Counted from the first letter of the stretch, positions 38,146 to 49,922 are shown. The stretch is DNA of 54,911 nt from Alistipes sp. (GCA_021202985.1 JAJQCA010000017.1:1-54911), one strand, 5' to 3'. Numbers and translations: made by a program. Notes: a model not told the origin generated them from the letters alone.

Positions 38146-41100
38146 TCAGGACTCAGTACCGGTGGAATCGGAGCTTCCCGGTGTGGGATTTCGGCCCGGG
38201 AAACCGTCCGCGATACTATCCGCATTACCGTCCGGCAGCCGCGTGGCCGGGGTTTCCGGAACACCGGCATCCGGTTCCGGGGTTCCGAACCCTGTAATTC
38301 CGGCTTCCGGCTCACCCTCGCCGGGATTATTCCCGTGGGGAGTGTCGGCACCATCGGCCCCTCTCCGGGAGCGGGCCGGCGAACCGCCCTCCCCGGCCCG
38401 ATCACCGGCGGACGGCTCCACCGTTTCCGTAATTTCGGAAACGTAACCCTCCTCCTCGAATGCTTCCGGGTCGGCATCGTCGTCCTCGTCCATATCCGTT
38501 ACGGCCGTCTCGGGACGGCGCGAACGGATGCGCTCCTGTGTGTAACCGCTGCCCAGTTCCGGCGCGTTTGCCCTCAGGGAAGCGGCTATGGACTCGCGGA
38601 TGGAAGCCCGCAGGTTCATCCGGGTATCCTGCAATTCCTCCTCCCTGGCAGCTTTGAAAAGCTGCTTATATTTACATTTTACAATCCTGAATTTGAAATT
38701 GTCGAGATCCCCCGTTATGTCGATACCAAGTTTGAACGGCACGGGCGATTTCAGCACCGAAACGTGGTAATCGAACGTCATGTCGAGGTTGTGGACCCCT
38801 CCCACCGCCAGTTTATAACGGTCCAGCTCGACCAGGAACGGAAACACCTCCACCTTGTTGTCGTCGATATGCAGGTCCACCGATATGTAATCTATCTGGT
38901 TGCGCTCCTTATTTTTGAACATAAGCTTTTTGGATATCTCGGCGAAGGTCTCTCCGTCCATCAGCACCATATTCTCGCCGCTCAGGTAGCAGGCCGTGTT
39001 AAGCGAAGGCAGGACCACGTTCATCATCGAATCAAGCTCGCATATCGCCGTCATCTGGCAGTCGAGCACACCCTCGAACGAGCGGAGCATGGGCACGAGG
39101 CTGTCGATGGACGGGAACATGTCTATCAGCCGCTCAACGATTATATTTTCCAGTTCCAGTTCGAACGCCGCGGTGGCCTTCTCCCTCTCACGGGCCGTAT
39201 AAACCATCGTCACGTTCCCCGACCCGACGTTGGAATCCATCTTCAGGCGGCGCAGGTTGACGCTCTGGTTACGGACTATTATTTCGCCGTCGATATTCTC
39301 CATTACCACGTCCTCGAAATCGACCTTCCGGACATTGGCCCGAAGTACGAGGTCGAGATTAGCCGGTACCAGGAACAGGCCCCCTTCATCAAGTTCGTCT
39401 TCCCCGGAAATCTCTTCCGCCTCCCACGCATCCACCACGGCCTCCTCGTCGGCCACGGCGTCCACCGTACCCTCCTGTGCCATCAGCACGCTCCGGTTGA
39501 TTGCGCGCATCAACTGGTTGCAGTCCACATAGTCGCTTACCAGCGAAAGGTTGCCCTTAATCACCTCCCCGCGCAGAATCGCACGGCGTATGTTGTTTAT
39601 CTCGCCGTTGAGCAGCAGGTCGCTCCGGCCCACTTTCATCCTGGCGTTGGAGAGGTTGATTTTGTCGGTATCGAAGGCAAGGGTGGTCTGGGTCATGCTG
39701 ATCGGCAGCGGAAACATTCCGGTTGCCATACGCATGGCCTCGAACTTAACGTTACCCTTGATTTCCCAGTTTCGAAGTATTCCCGTTTCCGTGCGGCCCG
39801 AACCTGCCGCGGCGCTTCCCGCCGCCTGTCCGCGGCCGGCACCCTGCCGCTGCGAAGGCTGCCCGCCGGCTGCCGACGGGGTCTCCGTATTGTCGCCCGC
39901 GACCGCAATCGAAGAACCGGCAACGTCCCCCGGTGCCGTTCCGCCGCCGGTCGGTGACTCGCCGCGTCCGCCTCCACCGGTACGGTCAGCCCCGGGGAGG
40001 CTGCCGGCGGCCGGACGGTTACGCAGGGCACCCGGCTCTCGCACCGGGCGGGCGGTGGAATCGCCCGCGGCGCTGCCGGCGGCCATCATCCTCTGGCGCC
40101 GCATGGCGTCGCGCAGCGGCATCATCTGCACATTAAATGTACTGCCCTGCATCAAAAGCCGCGAACGGCCCGGAACGTCGAAATATTTTAGCGTATCTAC
40201 TTTAATAGCCCCTGCGAAAACACCCTTTTTCCGGTCGCTGTCCGAGGCCTTGATACCTCCGGCCACAATTATATCGCTCGCCGCCACCCACACTGAATCG
40301 GGCAGGCGCGCCCTGAGGTTGGCCACCCTGATATTGGTGGTAACGGGCACGACCGAGGTTGTGTCGAGTGAGCGGGACGTTTTGGCCTGCATGTCGAGCC
40401 TGCCCAGCCGCGTATTGATTTCCCGCCCGTAACGTATGCTTACCGTATCCACCGTAAGGCGGGCGCTTATCAGGTCGTCGTCGGTGAGGAAGCGGCTCTG
40501 CTGCCTTGTGGTGTCGGCTTCGAAACGCAGTCCGCCCGCGTATAGGCTCATCCCGGACGCCCGGTCGGCAAGGAACATCCGGTCGACGTTGAACCGGCCC
40601 GCGGCGTTCAGCCGCGACAGGTCGCCGTCCGTCAGTTCCCACAACCTGAACTGCGCCTCGATATCCGCGTCGAGCGCCCCTTTGACCGTGAACGAATCGG
40701 GATTGATTATATCCTGCAACATCCCCTCGAAGTCGATTCGCCCCCTCACCGTAGCGTCTACGTAGGGATTGGTAAGGGCCTGCGAGATGCGAGCCGTGGC
40801 CGTGAAGGAGGTGTTCGTGCCCTCCATATCCAGCTTACGGAAGTTTATCACGGACGAATCGGGATGGTTGCCGTTAAGGTAGACGCCAACTTCGGCGTCG
40901 AGCCTTTCGATGCCGTGGGCGGACCCTTTTGTTTTGAGCGCCCCCTTGTCAAGCAGGGCGAGAATGCGTATGTCAGGCGAAGAATTGTCGCCCAGCAGGC
41001 CGTCAATCCGGCCCTCGAGCGATAGGGAGCCTCTGGTGGTGATTTTCTTCCTGTTCCGGAAATATTCGTCCGGCACGAACCCGAGCAATTCTGCAAGATT

Positions 41101-41967
41101 TTCGACCTTCATGCCGAACACGATATCCAGCATCAGGTTGTCGTCCACCTTCTCCACCGAGCCGTCCGTGGAGAACGGCAGGTCGTTGAGCAGCAGTTTT
41201 GCGTCGGCGAACTCTAACCTGCCCCGATAGAAGTCCACCTTGCTTTCGAACCGGAGCGACAGGTCGTTCTCCAGGGTGTAGGCCGGGCTGTCGAATATGA
41301 GCGATTCGAACCCGGTCTTGATATCGATATTGAGGTTGCCGCGGCGCAGTTTGTTCCGCATCCGCAGGTTGAAACCGGCCGTTTCGGCATAGAGGCCGCC
41401 CGGCCGGTCCTCGTAAATGAAATGGCCGTTGCGAACCCCAAGCCGTTGCAGGTCGATAAACGGAACGGGCGAACCTTCTCCGTCCTCTGCCTCATTCTCT
41501 TCCGATGGCCACGTTACGTTCCAGTTCATGCGGCCCTCTTCGTCGATAAGGCCGTAGAAGAACGGATCTTCGAGCACGAGCCGCTCCACGGTCACCCGGT
41601 TTTTTCTCACATAGTCCAGGGCGTCCACCGTCACCGAGGCACGGCTGAATGAGAGCAGGGTGTCCGAGAGGGCCGTCTGGCCGGTGGCAAGCGACAGGCT
41701 GTCCTTACAGGCATAGGAAATAACCTGCCCGCCGGTCAGTTCGAGGCCTATCTTGGGAAAAGTATTCCAGAATTTCAGTTCGATGCGGTCTATCTCCACC
41801 TGCCCGTTCACAAGCGGTTTTACATAGTGGAGCACAATAGGGGTAAGTTTTTCCGGCGGCAGAATGAACCATTTGATGATACCGATGGCCGCGAGGGGCA
41901 AAATCACGAAAAGGGTGAAAAAAACGGAGATGACAGCGATCCAGATTCTTCTTTGCCTCGGTTTCAT
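38146..41967 (-). CDS. Large AsmA-like inner-membrane-anchored protein
   Basis: 1273 residues. One N-terminal membrane helix (about 9-31), then AsmA-type sequence (LTPIVLHYVKPLVNGQVEIDRIELKFWNTFP) and a long series of beta repeats (DYVRKNRVTVERLVLEDPFFY, DIKTGFESLIF). The C-terminal AsmA-like core is at about 830-1130. A low-complexity Gly/Ala/Pro/Ser-rich stretch of about 100 residues (about 620-727) interrupts it. The last 120 residues are acidic and Gly/Pro-rich. AsmA-like proteins form bridges that move phospholipids between inner and outer membranes. Single gene, divergent from the HdeD-like operon. Confidence 0.85.
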   Translation of the reverse strand: MKPRQRRIWIAVISVFFTLFVILPLAAIGIIKWFILPPEKLTPIVLHYVKPLVNGQVEIDRIELKFWNTFPKIGLELTGGQVISYACKDSLSLATGQTALSDTLLSFSRASVTVDALDYVRKNRVTVERLVLEDPFFYGLIDEEGRMNWNVTWPSEENEAEDGEGSPVPFIDLQRLGVRNGHFIYEDRPGGLYAETAGFNLRMRNKLRRGNLNIDIKTGFESLIFDSPAYTLENDLSLRFESKVDFYRGRLEFADAKLLLNDLPFSTDGSVEKVDDNLMLDIVFGMKVENLAELLGFVPDEYFRNRKKITTRGSLSLEGRIDGLLGDNSSPDIRILALLDKGALKTKGSAHGIERLDAEVGVYLNGNHPDSSVINFRKLDMEGTNTSFTATARISQALTNPYVDATVRGRIDFEGMLQDIINPDSFTVKGALDADIEAQFRLWELTDGDLSRLNAAGRFNVDRMFLADRASGMSLYAGGLRFEADTTRQQSRFLTDDDLISARLTVDTVSIRYGREINTRLGRLDMQAKTSRSLDTTSVVPVTTNIRVANLRARLPDSVWVAASDIIVAGGIKASDSDRKKGVFAGAIKVDTLKYFDVPGRSRLLMQGSTFNVQMMPLRDAMRRQRMMAAGSAAGDSTARPVREPGALRNRPAAGSLPGADRTGGGGRGESPTGGGTAPGDVAGSSIAVAGDNTETPSAAGGQPSQRQGAGRGQAAGSAAAGSGRTETGILRNWEIKGNVKFEAMRMATGMFPLPISMTQTTLAFDTDKINLSNARMKVGRSDLLLNGEINNIRRAILRGEVIKGNLSLVSDYVDCNQLMRAINRSVLMAQEGTVDAVADEEAVVDAWEAEEISGEDELDEGGLFLVPANLDLVLRANVRKVDFEDVVMENIDGEIIVRNQSVNLRRLKMDSNVGSGNVTMVYTAREREKATAAFELELENIIVERLIDMFPSIDSLVPMLRSFEGVLDCQMTAICELDSMMNVVLPSLNTACYLSGENMVLMDGETFAEISKKLMFKNKERNQIDYISVDLHIDDNKVEVFPFLVELDRYKLAVGGVHNLDMTFDYHVSVLKSPVPFKLGIDITGDLDNFKFRIVKCKYKQLFKAAREEELQDTRMNLRASIRESIAASLRANAPELGSGYTQERIRSRRPETAVTDMDEDDDADPEAFEEEGYVSEITETVEPSAGDRAGEGGSPARSRRGADGADTPHGNNPGEGEPEAGITGFGTPEPDAGVPETPATRLPDGNADSIADGFPGRNPTPGSSDSTGTES

Positions 41968-42432
41968 GGGCCGTGGGTTTTAATTATTTACCGACGCTCC
42001 CGGCCCGCTCTTCCCGGCCGCCGGGGATACGCCGCAATATTCGATAAAATAACTGCAACGGGTATTTCTTTATTGCCAAAAGGGCTAACTATATATGCAA
42101 AAATACTCACCCCCACCGGATTTACAATACCCCGGCCGGGGTTTGTTTCCATGACAGGAACGTTGACTGCTAAATAACCGTTAATAAGTGAACTGTAAGG
42201 ATGTGTTACCTCCCGGCAAGGCAGGAAATCGCGCCGGAAACAAACCTCCGTGCCGGCATACACACCGGGCTTATTTTCACCGTCCGGGCTCCCCGGCCGA
42301 CGTTATGCATGAATTTTGCAACCTAACCGTTGCCCGGCCGCCCTGCGGGAACACCCGGGGCGACCTCCGGCGGCAAATACCGGACTGAAACCGGCCGGGG
42401 CATAGGACTGTCAACAATAAAATTCGACAAAT
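41968..42432. promoter_or_regulatory. Divergent intergenic region, AsmA-like and HdeD-like genes
   Basis: 465 bases without a gene, carrying the promoters of two divergent units. The only clear element is the minus-strand -7 at 42098-42105. A GC-rich half near 42280-42400 shows no stable inverted repeat that I can support. Confidence 0.4.
42098..42105 (-). promoter_or_regulatory. Candidate -7 element of the AsmA-like gene
   Basis: TATTTTTG on the minus strand matches TAnnTTTG, about 130 bases before the start codon at 41967, implying a leader of roughly 125 bases. Confidence 0.4.
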
Positions 42433-43014
42433 ATGGAAAATTACACTTCTGCCGTAGACACTTACCGCAACGCCATCCGTTACTGGTGGCTCGGCCCGCT
42501 GCTGGGGGCTATTATATTTATCATGGGTATCGTCGTCTTCATGCACCCGGGCGAGAGCTACGCGGCCCTGGCGATAGTCTTCGGGCTTCTGATACTGTTT
42601 TCGGGTATAGTCCAGTTGTTTCTGGGAATCAATATGCCGCGGCATACGGGCAGGGGCTGGCTCATTGCCAGCGGCGCAATCGAGATAATACTCGGCATCA
42701 TACTCACTTTCAACATCGGGTTGTCGGCTATTGTTCTGCCGTTCTTCCTCGGGTTTTGGTTGCTGTTCCGCGGTATGACCGTTATCGGCACCGCAAGCCA
42801 GATGCGCCATGAAGGCATACCGGGTACGGGATGGACTATCTTCTGGGCCGTGATGCTAATTATAACCGCTTTCCTCGTGCTGATATTCCCGGCCGTGGGA
42901 GCTGGCGCGCTGGTACTCTGGCTCGGGATATCGTTCATGTTCGCCGGACTGGCGTTAATTTTCCTCGGCATACAACTTAACGGCATGCGCAGGCACGTCG
43001 GCGAGAGGGTCTAA
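42433..43014 (+). CDS. HdeD-like (DUF308) membrane protein
   Basis: 193 residues with six predicted membrane helices arranged as three hairpins (GPLLGAIIFIMGIVVFMH, YAALAIVFGLLILFSGIVQL, WLIASGAIEIILGIILTF and so on), the pattern of DUF308/HdeD proteins. In enteric bacteria HdeD helps acid resistance; in Bacteroidales its role is unknown. It lies 13 bases upstream of the sigma-like gene and is probably its operon partner. Confidence 0.82.
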   Translation: MENYTSAVDTYRNAIRYWWLGPLLGAIIFIMGIVVFMHPGESYAALAIVFGLLILFSGIVQLFLGINMPRHTGRGWLIASGAIEIILGIILTFNIGLSAIVLPFFLGFWLLFRGMTVIGTASQMRHEGIPGTGWTIFWAVMLIITAFLVLIFPAVGAGALVLWLGISFMFAGLALIFLGIQLNGMRRHVGERV

Positions 43015-43027
43015 TACCGCGACAGGC

Positions 43028-43639
43028 ATGGCGAACAGGCGTTCCGGGATAAAACTCAAATGGCATATTCTGTCGCACCTCGGCGACAGCCAGCTCGTAT
43101 GGATGTACGAGGAGACGGGGGTGCGCGAGTATTTCTCGGAGTTGTTCATGCGCTACCTTCCCCTTATCTACGGGATGGCCCTGAAATACGTTCCGGACGA
43201 GGAACAGGCCAAGGATTCGGTTAAGCGGCTGTTCGACGTGCTGCTCGAAGAATTCGACCGCAGCGACCTCACGAACGACGTCTTCCGGGACTGGCTTTAC
43301 CGCCACTCGCACGATTTCTACGTCGCCTACGCCCGTCAGAACCGACTTTACGAGCGGAACTATTTCGCGAACCGCATCGAAAGCAGCCTTAGCGACCGCG
43401 CGTTCGAATGCGCCCGGATACTGGAGGCCGCGAGCGACGAATCGGAGGACCTGCTGGATATGGCACGCCCGTACCTCACCAAACACGAATATACGTGCCT
43501 CGACCAGTTTTTCCTCAGGCGGCGTTCGTTCCGTGGCATATCCTCAACGACCGGCTTACTCGCCGGGTCGGTAAAAAGGTATATAGAGACCGGGCTGGAG
43601 AAGATGGCCGCAATGCCGGAACTGGAGCCGGTGCTTTAA
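43028..43639 (+). CDS. Sigma-70-like protein, divergent ECF type
   Basis: 203 residues. The N-terminal half resembles sigma region 2 (YLPLIYGMALKYVPDEEQAKDSV, then FRDWLYRHSHDFYVAY). The C-terminal part (LTKHEYTCLDQFFLRRRSF, SSTTGLLAGSVKRYIETGLEKM) resembles a degraded region 4 helix-turn-helix. The -10 recognition residues are not the usual ones, so it may be a divergent ECF factor or a non-DNA-binding relative. The next gene encodes a small membrane protein of the kind that follows such sigma genes. Confidence 0.65.
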   Translation: MANRRSGIKLKWHILSHLGDSQLVWMYEETGVREYFSELFMRYLPLIYGMALKYVPDEEQAKDSVKRLFDVLLEEFDRSDLTNDVFRDWLYRHSHDFYVAYARQNRLYERNYFANRIESSLSDRAFECARILEAASDESEDLLDMARPYLTKHEYTCLDQFFLRRRSFRGISSTTGLLAGSVKRYIETGLEKMAAMPELEPVL

Positions 43640-43649
43640 CGATTTGGGA

Positions 43650-43935
43650 ATGAAACTGCTGAACTATATAAAAGGCGATACGCGCGGCAATTCGTCGCGC
43701 GAAATTGAGAAAAGGTCGCTGACGGACCCGTTCCTCTCCGAGGCGATAGACGGTTACGAATGCCGTGCGGGCATGGGGGGCCGAGCATATAAAACGTATC
43801 GGCGAGCTGGAACGGGATATCCTGAACAAGACCATCCTGCCGAAAAACAACTGGCTGCTGTGGGTGTGGATATCACTTGCGCTAGTGGTGGTTTGCCTCG
43901 CCCTTATCTGGTATCTGACCAAGCTGCAGGCCTGA
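43650..43935 (+). CDS. Small membrane protein, possible anti-sigma partner, frame interrupted at G6
   Basis: 94 residues if one G is removed from the run at 43775-43780. The N-terminus MKLLNYIKGDTRGNSSREIE and DPFLSEAIDGYE are a conserved Bacteroidetes module found at the start of membrane proteins encoded beside ECF sigma genes. After the run the other frame gives EHIKRIGELERDILNKTI, then a membrane helix (WLLWVWISLALVVVCLALIW) and a short tail KLQA. The cytoplasmic part would be available to hold the sigma-like protein at the membrane. The anti-sigma role is inference. Confidence 0.68.
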
Positions 43936-43954
43936 GAGATTGGAATTTAATATA

Positions 43955-43990
43955 AAGAAGCGGCACCCTTTTAAATGGGTGCCGCTTCTT
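43955..43990. terminator. Bidirectional terminator between convergent genes
   Basis: Perfect 14-bp stem (43955-43968 with 43977-43990) centred on GCGGCACCC/GGGTGCCGC with an 8-base loop. A-rich on the left and T-rich on the right, so it can end both the plus-strand sigma-like operon and the minus-strand lipoprotein gene. Confidence 0.85.
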
Positions 43991-44003
43991 TTATGAGGAC
44001 GTT

Positions 44004-44573
44004 CTAATAAACAGAGCCTTGGACTTCCATAAACATGTTTATATTAAGTTTTCTTAAATTTTCGGAATCCCACCATGACTCGGTAGTCGGTATATCTATT
44101 TCTACAACACGGTTCTGCATTCCCCGTAGATCCATTGATGCCACACAAGTTTCGTAAGTATCTCCATCTTCTACGTATATAAAGAAGTTTGGTGAAAGAT
44201 CCATCATTAGAGCATTAGTCGTTAACCGAATCTTTACAGATTGTAACCTTATACCCCATACAAACGAATTGCTGGAATAAAATAGAGCCGAGTCGTATCC
44301 GTACCATTTAATTCCCGGTGTGGTATGATTAACAACTCTTGTCTGTCCGTCACTACCTACAAAAGTTATATCCTGAATTTCCCAATATGCAAAATGATAG
44401 GGATTTTGTATGATAAACTGAACTTCCATCAAACAGTTCAGTTCGATTGTGCTTGCAGCTCTCGTTACGGCATCGGTTGCGGGCTCCTCTACTACAGTGG
44501 GGATTTCTTCGGGGCCGGTCGAGCAGGCGGCCATCAGGCATACGGTCGAAATCAAAAAGGCAATCTTTTTCAT
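44004..44573 (-). CDS. Lipoprotein, function unknown
   Basis: 189 residues with a lipobox (CLMAACSTGPEE) and a Pro/Glu/Thr-rich linker. The mature part has all-beta character (MEVQFIIQNPYHFAYWEIQD, IRLQSVKIRLTTN). GC content is low compared with its neighbours, like the gene at 35104-35541. I do not recognise the family. Confidence 0.6.
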   Translation of the reverse strand: MKKIAFLISTVCLMAACSTGPEEIPTVVEEPATDAVTRAASTIELNCLMEVQFIIQNPYHFAYWEIQDITFVGSDGQTRVVNHTTPGIKWYGYDSALFYSSNSFVWGIRLQSVKIRLTTNALMMDLSPNFFIYVEDGDTYETCVASMDLRGMQNRVVEIDIPTTESWWDSENLRKLNINMFMEVQGSVY

Positions 44574-47165
<2,592 letters not shown>

Positions 47166-47429
47166 ATCGTCTCGGGCCCGGTATATTATAAATCGGGCAT
47201 TCAAGCCGGTGGCTGAATATAAGCATGGAATGGAAACTCCCGATGGTGACATGCGGCCCGGGGTTAACGGGCTGTTTTTGCGGTAAGGAGGCTATAACCA
47301 GAATCCCCGAAGAATACCCGTCACCGTGGCGGCAATTAAAAATAGCAACACCGCCCGACGGAGTTGAATAAATTTTAACAGACACGTAAAAAGATATTTA
47401 CCCGGCCTGCCGTATTCGATAAATTGGCC

Positions 47430-47437
47430 TATCTTTG
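47430..47437 (+). promoter_or_regulatory. Candidate -7 element of dapA
   Basis: TATCTTTG matches TAnnTTTG, 19 bases before the dapA start codon, so the leader is very short. Confidence 0.5.
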
Positions 47438-47456
47438 CCGAAATTATACATTTTGT

Positions 47457-48341
47457 ATGAAAAATAACATCCATGGTGTAGGTGTGGCTCTCGTGACCCC
47501 GTTCGACGACCGGGGCGAGGTGGATTTCGAAGCGCTCGGTCGGCTTGTACGGTATGTTACAGAAGGCGGCGTGGACTACCTCGTCGCCCTCGGAACCACG
47601 GCCGAAACCCCTACCCTAAGCGCCGGGGAGAAGCGCGATATCGTGGCTTGTATTAAAGCGGCGAACGCCGGCAAACTGCCGCTCGTGGTGGGCATCGGAG
47701 GCAACTCCACCCGCGACGTTGTGGAGAACATACGCACTTTCGACCTTTCGGGAACAGACGCGGTGCTAAGCGTTACGCCTTACTATAACAAACCTTCGCA
47801 GGAAGGCCTGTACCGCCATTATGAAACGGTCGCTGCCGAATCGCCCGTACCGGTTATTCTCTATAACGTACCGGGCCGGACCGGGGTGAATATGTCCGCC
47901 GAGACCACCCTCCGCATAGCACTTGAAGTACCCAATGTCCTGGGTGTGAAGGAGGCCTGCGGCCTTATTCCGCAGATGGCGCGCATCCTGCGCCACCGCC
48001 CCGATGGGTTTATGGTTATTTCGGGAGACGACTGCTTCTGCCTGCCGCTCACGGTAATCGGCGGGGACGGGGTGATATCGGTGGCGGCGAACGCCTTCCC
48101 GCGCGAGTTCTGCGCCATGGCCCATGCCGCCGGGCGGGGTGAGAACTTGGTTGCTTCGGAACTGTTCATGCGCCTTTTCGAACCTATGGAAGCACTGTTC
48201 GAGGAGGGCAATCCGGCAGGTATAAAGGCTGCCCTGGACATCAAGGGCATCGCCCGGCCGGGTGTACGGCTCCCGCTGGTGGAAGCCTCCGCCGGGTTGT
48301 CGGCAAAAATGGAGCGGCTAATTTCCGAGAACGCACTCTGA
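47457..48341 (+). CDS. dapA: 4-hydroxy-tetrahydrodipicolinate synthase
   Basis: 294 residues from the ATG at 47457; the longer frame upstream reads through the promoter. TIM-barrel lyase with GTTAETPTLS, the Tyr motif LYNVPGRTG and the Schiff-base Lys in VLGVKEACG. Condenses pyruvate with aspartate semialdehyde, the first step of lysine and diaminopimelate synthesis. Cytoplasmic, single gene, closed by a terminator. Confidence 0.95.
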   Translation: MKNNIHGVGVALVTPFDDRGEVDFEALGRLVRYVTEGGVDYLVALGTTAETPTLSAGEKRDIVACIKAANAGKLPLVVGIGGNSTRDVVENIRTFDLSGTDAVLSVTPYYNKPSQEGLYRHYETVAAESPVPVILYNVPGRTGVNMSAETTLRIALEVPNVLGVKEACGLIPQMARILRHRPDGFMVISGDDCFCLPLTVIGGDGVISVAANAFPREFCAMAHAAGRGENLVASELFMRLFEPMEALFEEGNPAGIKAALDIKGIARPGVRLPLVEASAGLSAKMERLISENAL

Positions 48342-48430
48342 CTCCGCGGCCGTAGGAGGGTCATGTGCGTGATTTCCCACAACTCCTGCGAAATCTCCTC
48401 GGCCGCGGATATACCGTCAAAAACTATTTG

Positions 48431-48453
48431 AGCCGGGTTTTTACGACCCGGCT
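48431..48453 (+). terminator. Terminator of dapA
   Basis: 8-bp stem (AGCCGGGT at 48431-48438, ACCCGGCT at 48446-48453) followed by AATATTTTA, 90 bases after the stop codon. Confidence 0.7.
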
Positions 48454-48513
48454 AATATTTTACTTAATTTCGCGTTATACTTCCGGACAACTACACAGTA
48501 GCACATACGAACG

Positions 48514-49269
48514 ATGAGAAGATTGATAGCACTATTGACCGTAATCGTACCTTTGGGGGCCGCGGCACAGGCTATGGTCCCGGACGACGACTATATACTC
48601 AGGGCCACCATCGACTACGAATCGCCCTACTATTATCCCTCTCTGATGCTACGTTACGAGGCGGGCGACACGACCCTTACGCGCGAGGATTACCATTACC
48701 TCTATTACGGCTACGCATTCCAGGAGGCTTACAAGCCACTCGATCCGGTGCAGGGTGAACACAGGGTTCTCGCCCTGCTGGAAGCCTACCCCGAGCCGGA
48801 CTCGTTGCAGGCAGCCGAACTGGTGCATGCGGCCATGCAGGTGTTCCGGCAGGACCCTTTCAGCCCACGCAACATCAACTTCCTCGCCTACGGCTACGCC
48901 ATGATGGGCGACAGCGTCAATGCCGCGGTCAATGCCGACCGGCTGGAAAAAATACTGTGGGTTATCGGGAATTCGGGTACGGGGCTGAACGAGAAATCGC
49001 CGCGGCATGTGCTCTGGTTCGCCCATACCAACGATTTTATCGCAGCACAGGGTTCGAGTATCGAGAGTCGGCTCGTTAAGACCAAAACGGTCGAATATGT
49101 CCGCCTGACCGAGAAGGACGAGAATAACGTAAAAGGCTACTATTTCGATTTCGGACGCGTGTACCGCAACAGCCCGGACAACCCGGTGCGCAACCGTCGC
49201 TCGGAAGGCTTCGAACTCAACGGTATACGACTCGGCCGCAACCGCAATACCGATACCCCGTCGAGGTAA
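48514..49269 (+). CDS. Secreted DUF4919 protein
   Basis: 251 residues with a signal peptide (LTVIVPLGAAAQA). The block SPYYYPSLMLRYEAGDTTLT, then EDYHYLYYGYAFQEAYKPLD, is the hallmark of DUF4919, a Bacteroidetes family of unknown function. The middle is helical and repeat-like (AAELVHAAMQVFRQDPFSP). No operon partner. Confidence 0.8.
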   Translation: MRRLIALLTVIVPLGAAAQAMVPDDDYILRATIDYESPYYYPSLMLRYEAGDTTLTREDYHYLYYGYAFQEAYKPLDPVQGEHRVLALLEAYPEPDSLQAAELVHAAMQVFRQDPFSPRNINFLAYGYAMMGDSVNAAVNADRLEKILWVIGNSGTGLNEKSPRHVLWFAHTNDFIAAQGSSIESRLVKTKTVEYVRLTEKDENNVKGYYFDFGRVYRNSPDNPVRNRRSEGFELNGIRLGRNRNTDTPSR

Positions 49270-49304
49270 CAGGATTGTCTGAAACTGCTCTAACGGGAAA
49301 CGAA

Positions 49305-49367
49305 AGGTCCTTCACTTCGTTCAGGATGACGTATCAATGTCATTCCGAGCGGGAGCGAAGAATCTCC
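49305..49367. repeat. REP-like imperfect inverted repeat
   Basis: Arm one contains CTTCACTTCGTTCAGGATGA (within 49305-49330) and arm two GTCATTCCGAGCG with GAGCGAAGAATCT (49339-49367). The arms are similar in opposite orientation, so RNA or DNA can fold back. A decayed arm recurs at 49431-49452. Palindromic elements of this kind are common between genes in Bacteroidetes. Confidence 0.65.
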
Positions 49368-49481
49368 GCCGGTAAAATAATAACAGCCTTCATAACCATA
49401 TCCGGAGGATGACATCTTTATAACAACGGTAGACCCTTCGCTTTATTCAGGAGTAAAAATGCAACTCTATACTCGAACCGA

Positions 49482-49922
49482 CTAGCTGTCGTATTCAGTA
49501 ACCACAAAATCTTTATTGAATCTGATTTCCAGGCCGTTCGACAGTTCTACCTCATAACCCCGGCCCGTTTTCTCGATTTTACTTACCGAGGCGTCGGGAT
49601 GTTTGGCTTCGAGGTAGGAGTGTATCTGCTGCGGTAACGCGGTTACCGGCACCGAGTTACCGTGCGAGCATTTTATCTCTTTCCAGTCACCGTCCCCGTC
49701 GGCCTCGATTCCCGTACCGTCCGACAACACCACTTCATATTTCGTCCGCCCCAGTCCTTGCTTCTCCCTGAGGGCGTACGCGACACTTTCCCCGGGAAAA
49801 TCGCGGGCTATAAGGGCGTGTAACTGCTGGGGAAGCTCTTCGGTGGTTACGGCCTTTTTGCCTCCGCAACCTGTCGAGAATAAAACGACGGCCATCACCG
49901 CCATTACTACTGATACCTTCAT
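49482..49922 (-). CDS. PepSY-like lipoprotein with two repeats
   Basis: 146 residues from the ATG at 49922, chosen over one 9 bases upstream because the signal peptide starts MKVSVVMAV. Lipobox FSTGCGGKK. Two PepSY-like (DUF2874) repeats: LPQQLHALIARDFPGESVAY with YEVVLSDGTGIEADGDG, and LPQQIHSYLEAKHPDASVSK with YEVELSNGLEIRFNKD. Such proteins are exported and may act as inhibitors or folding aids. Single gene. Confidence 0.8.
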   Translation of the reverse strand: MKVSVVMAVMAVVLFSTGCGGKKAVTTEELPQQLHALIARDFPGESVAYALREKQGLGRTKYEVVLSDGTGIEADGDGDWKEIKCSHGNSVPVTALPQQIHSYLEAKHPDASVSKIEKTGRGYEVELSNGLEIRFNKDFVVTEYDS

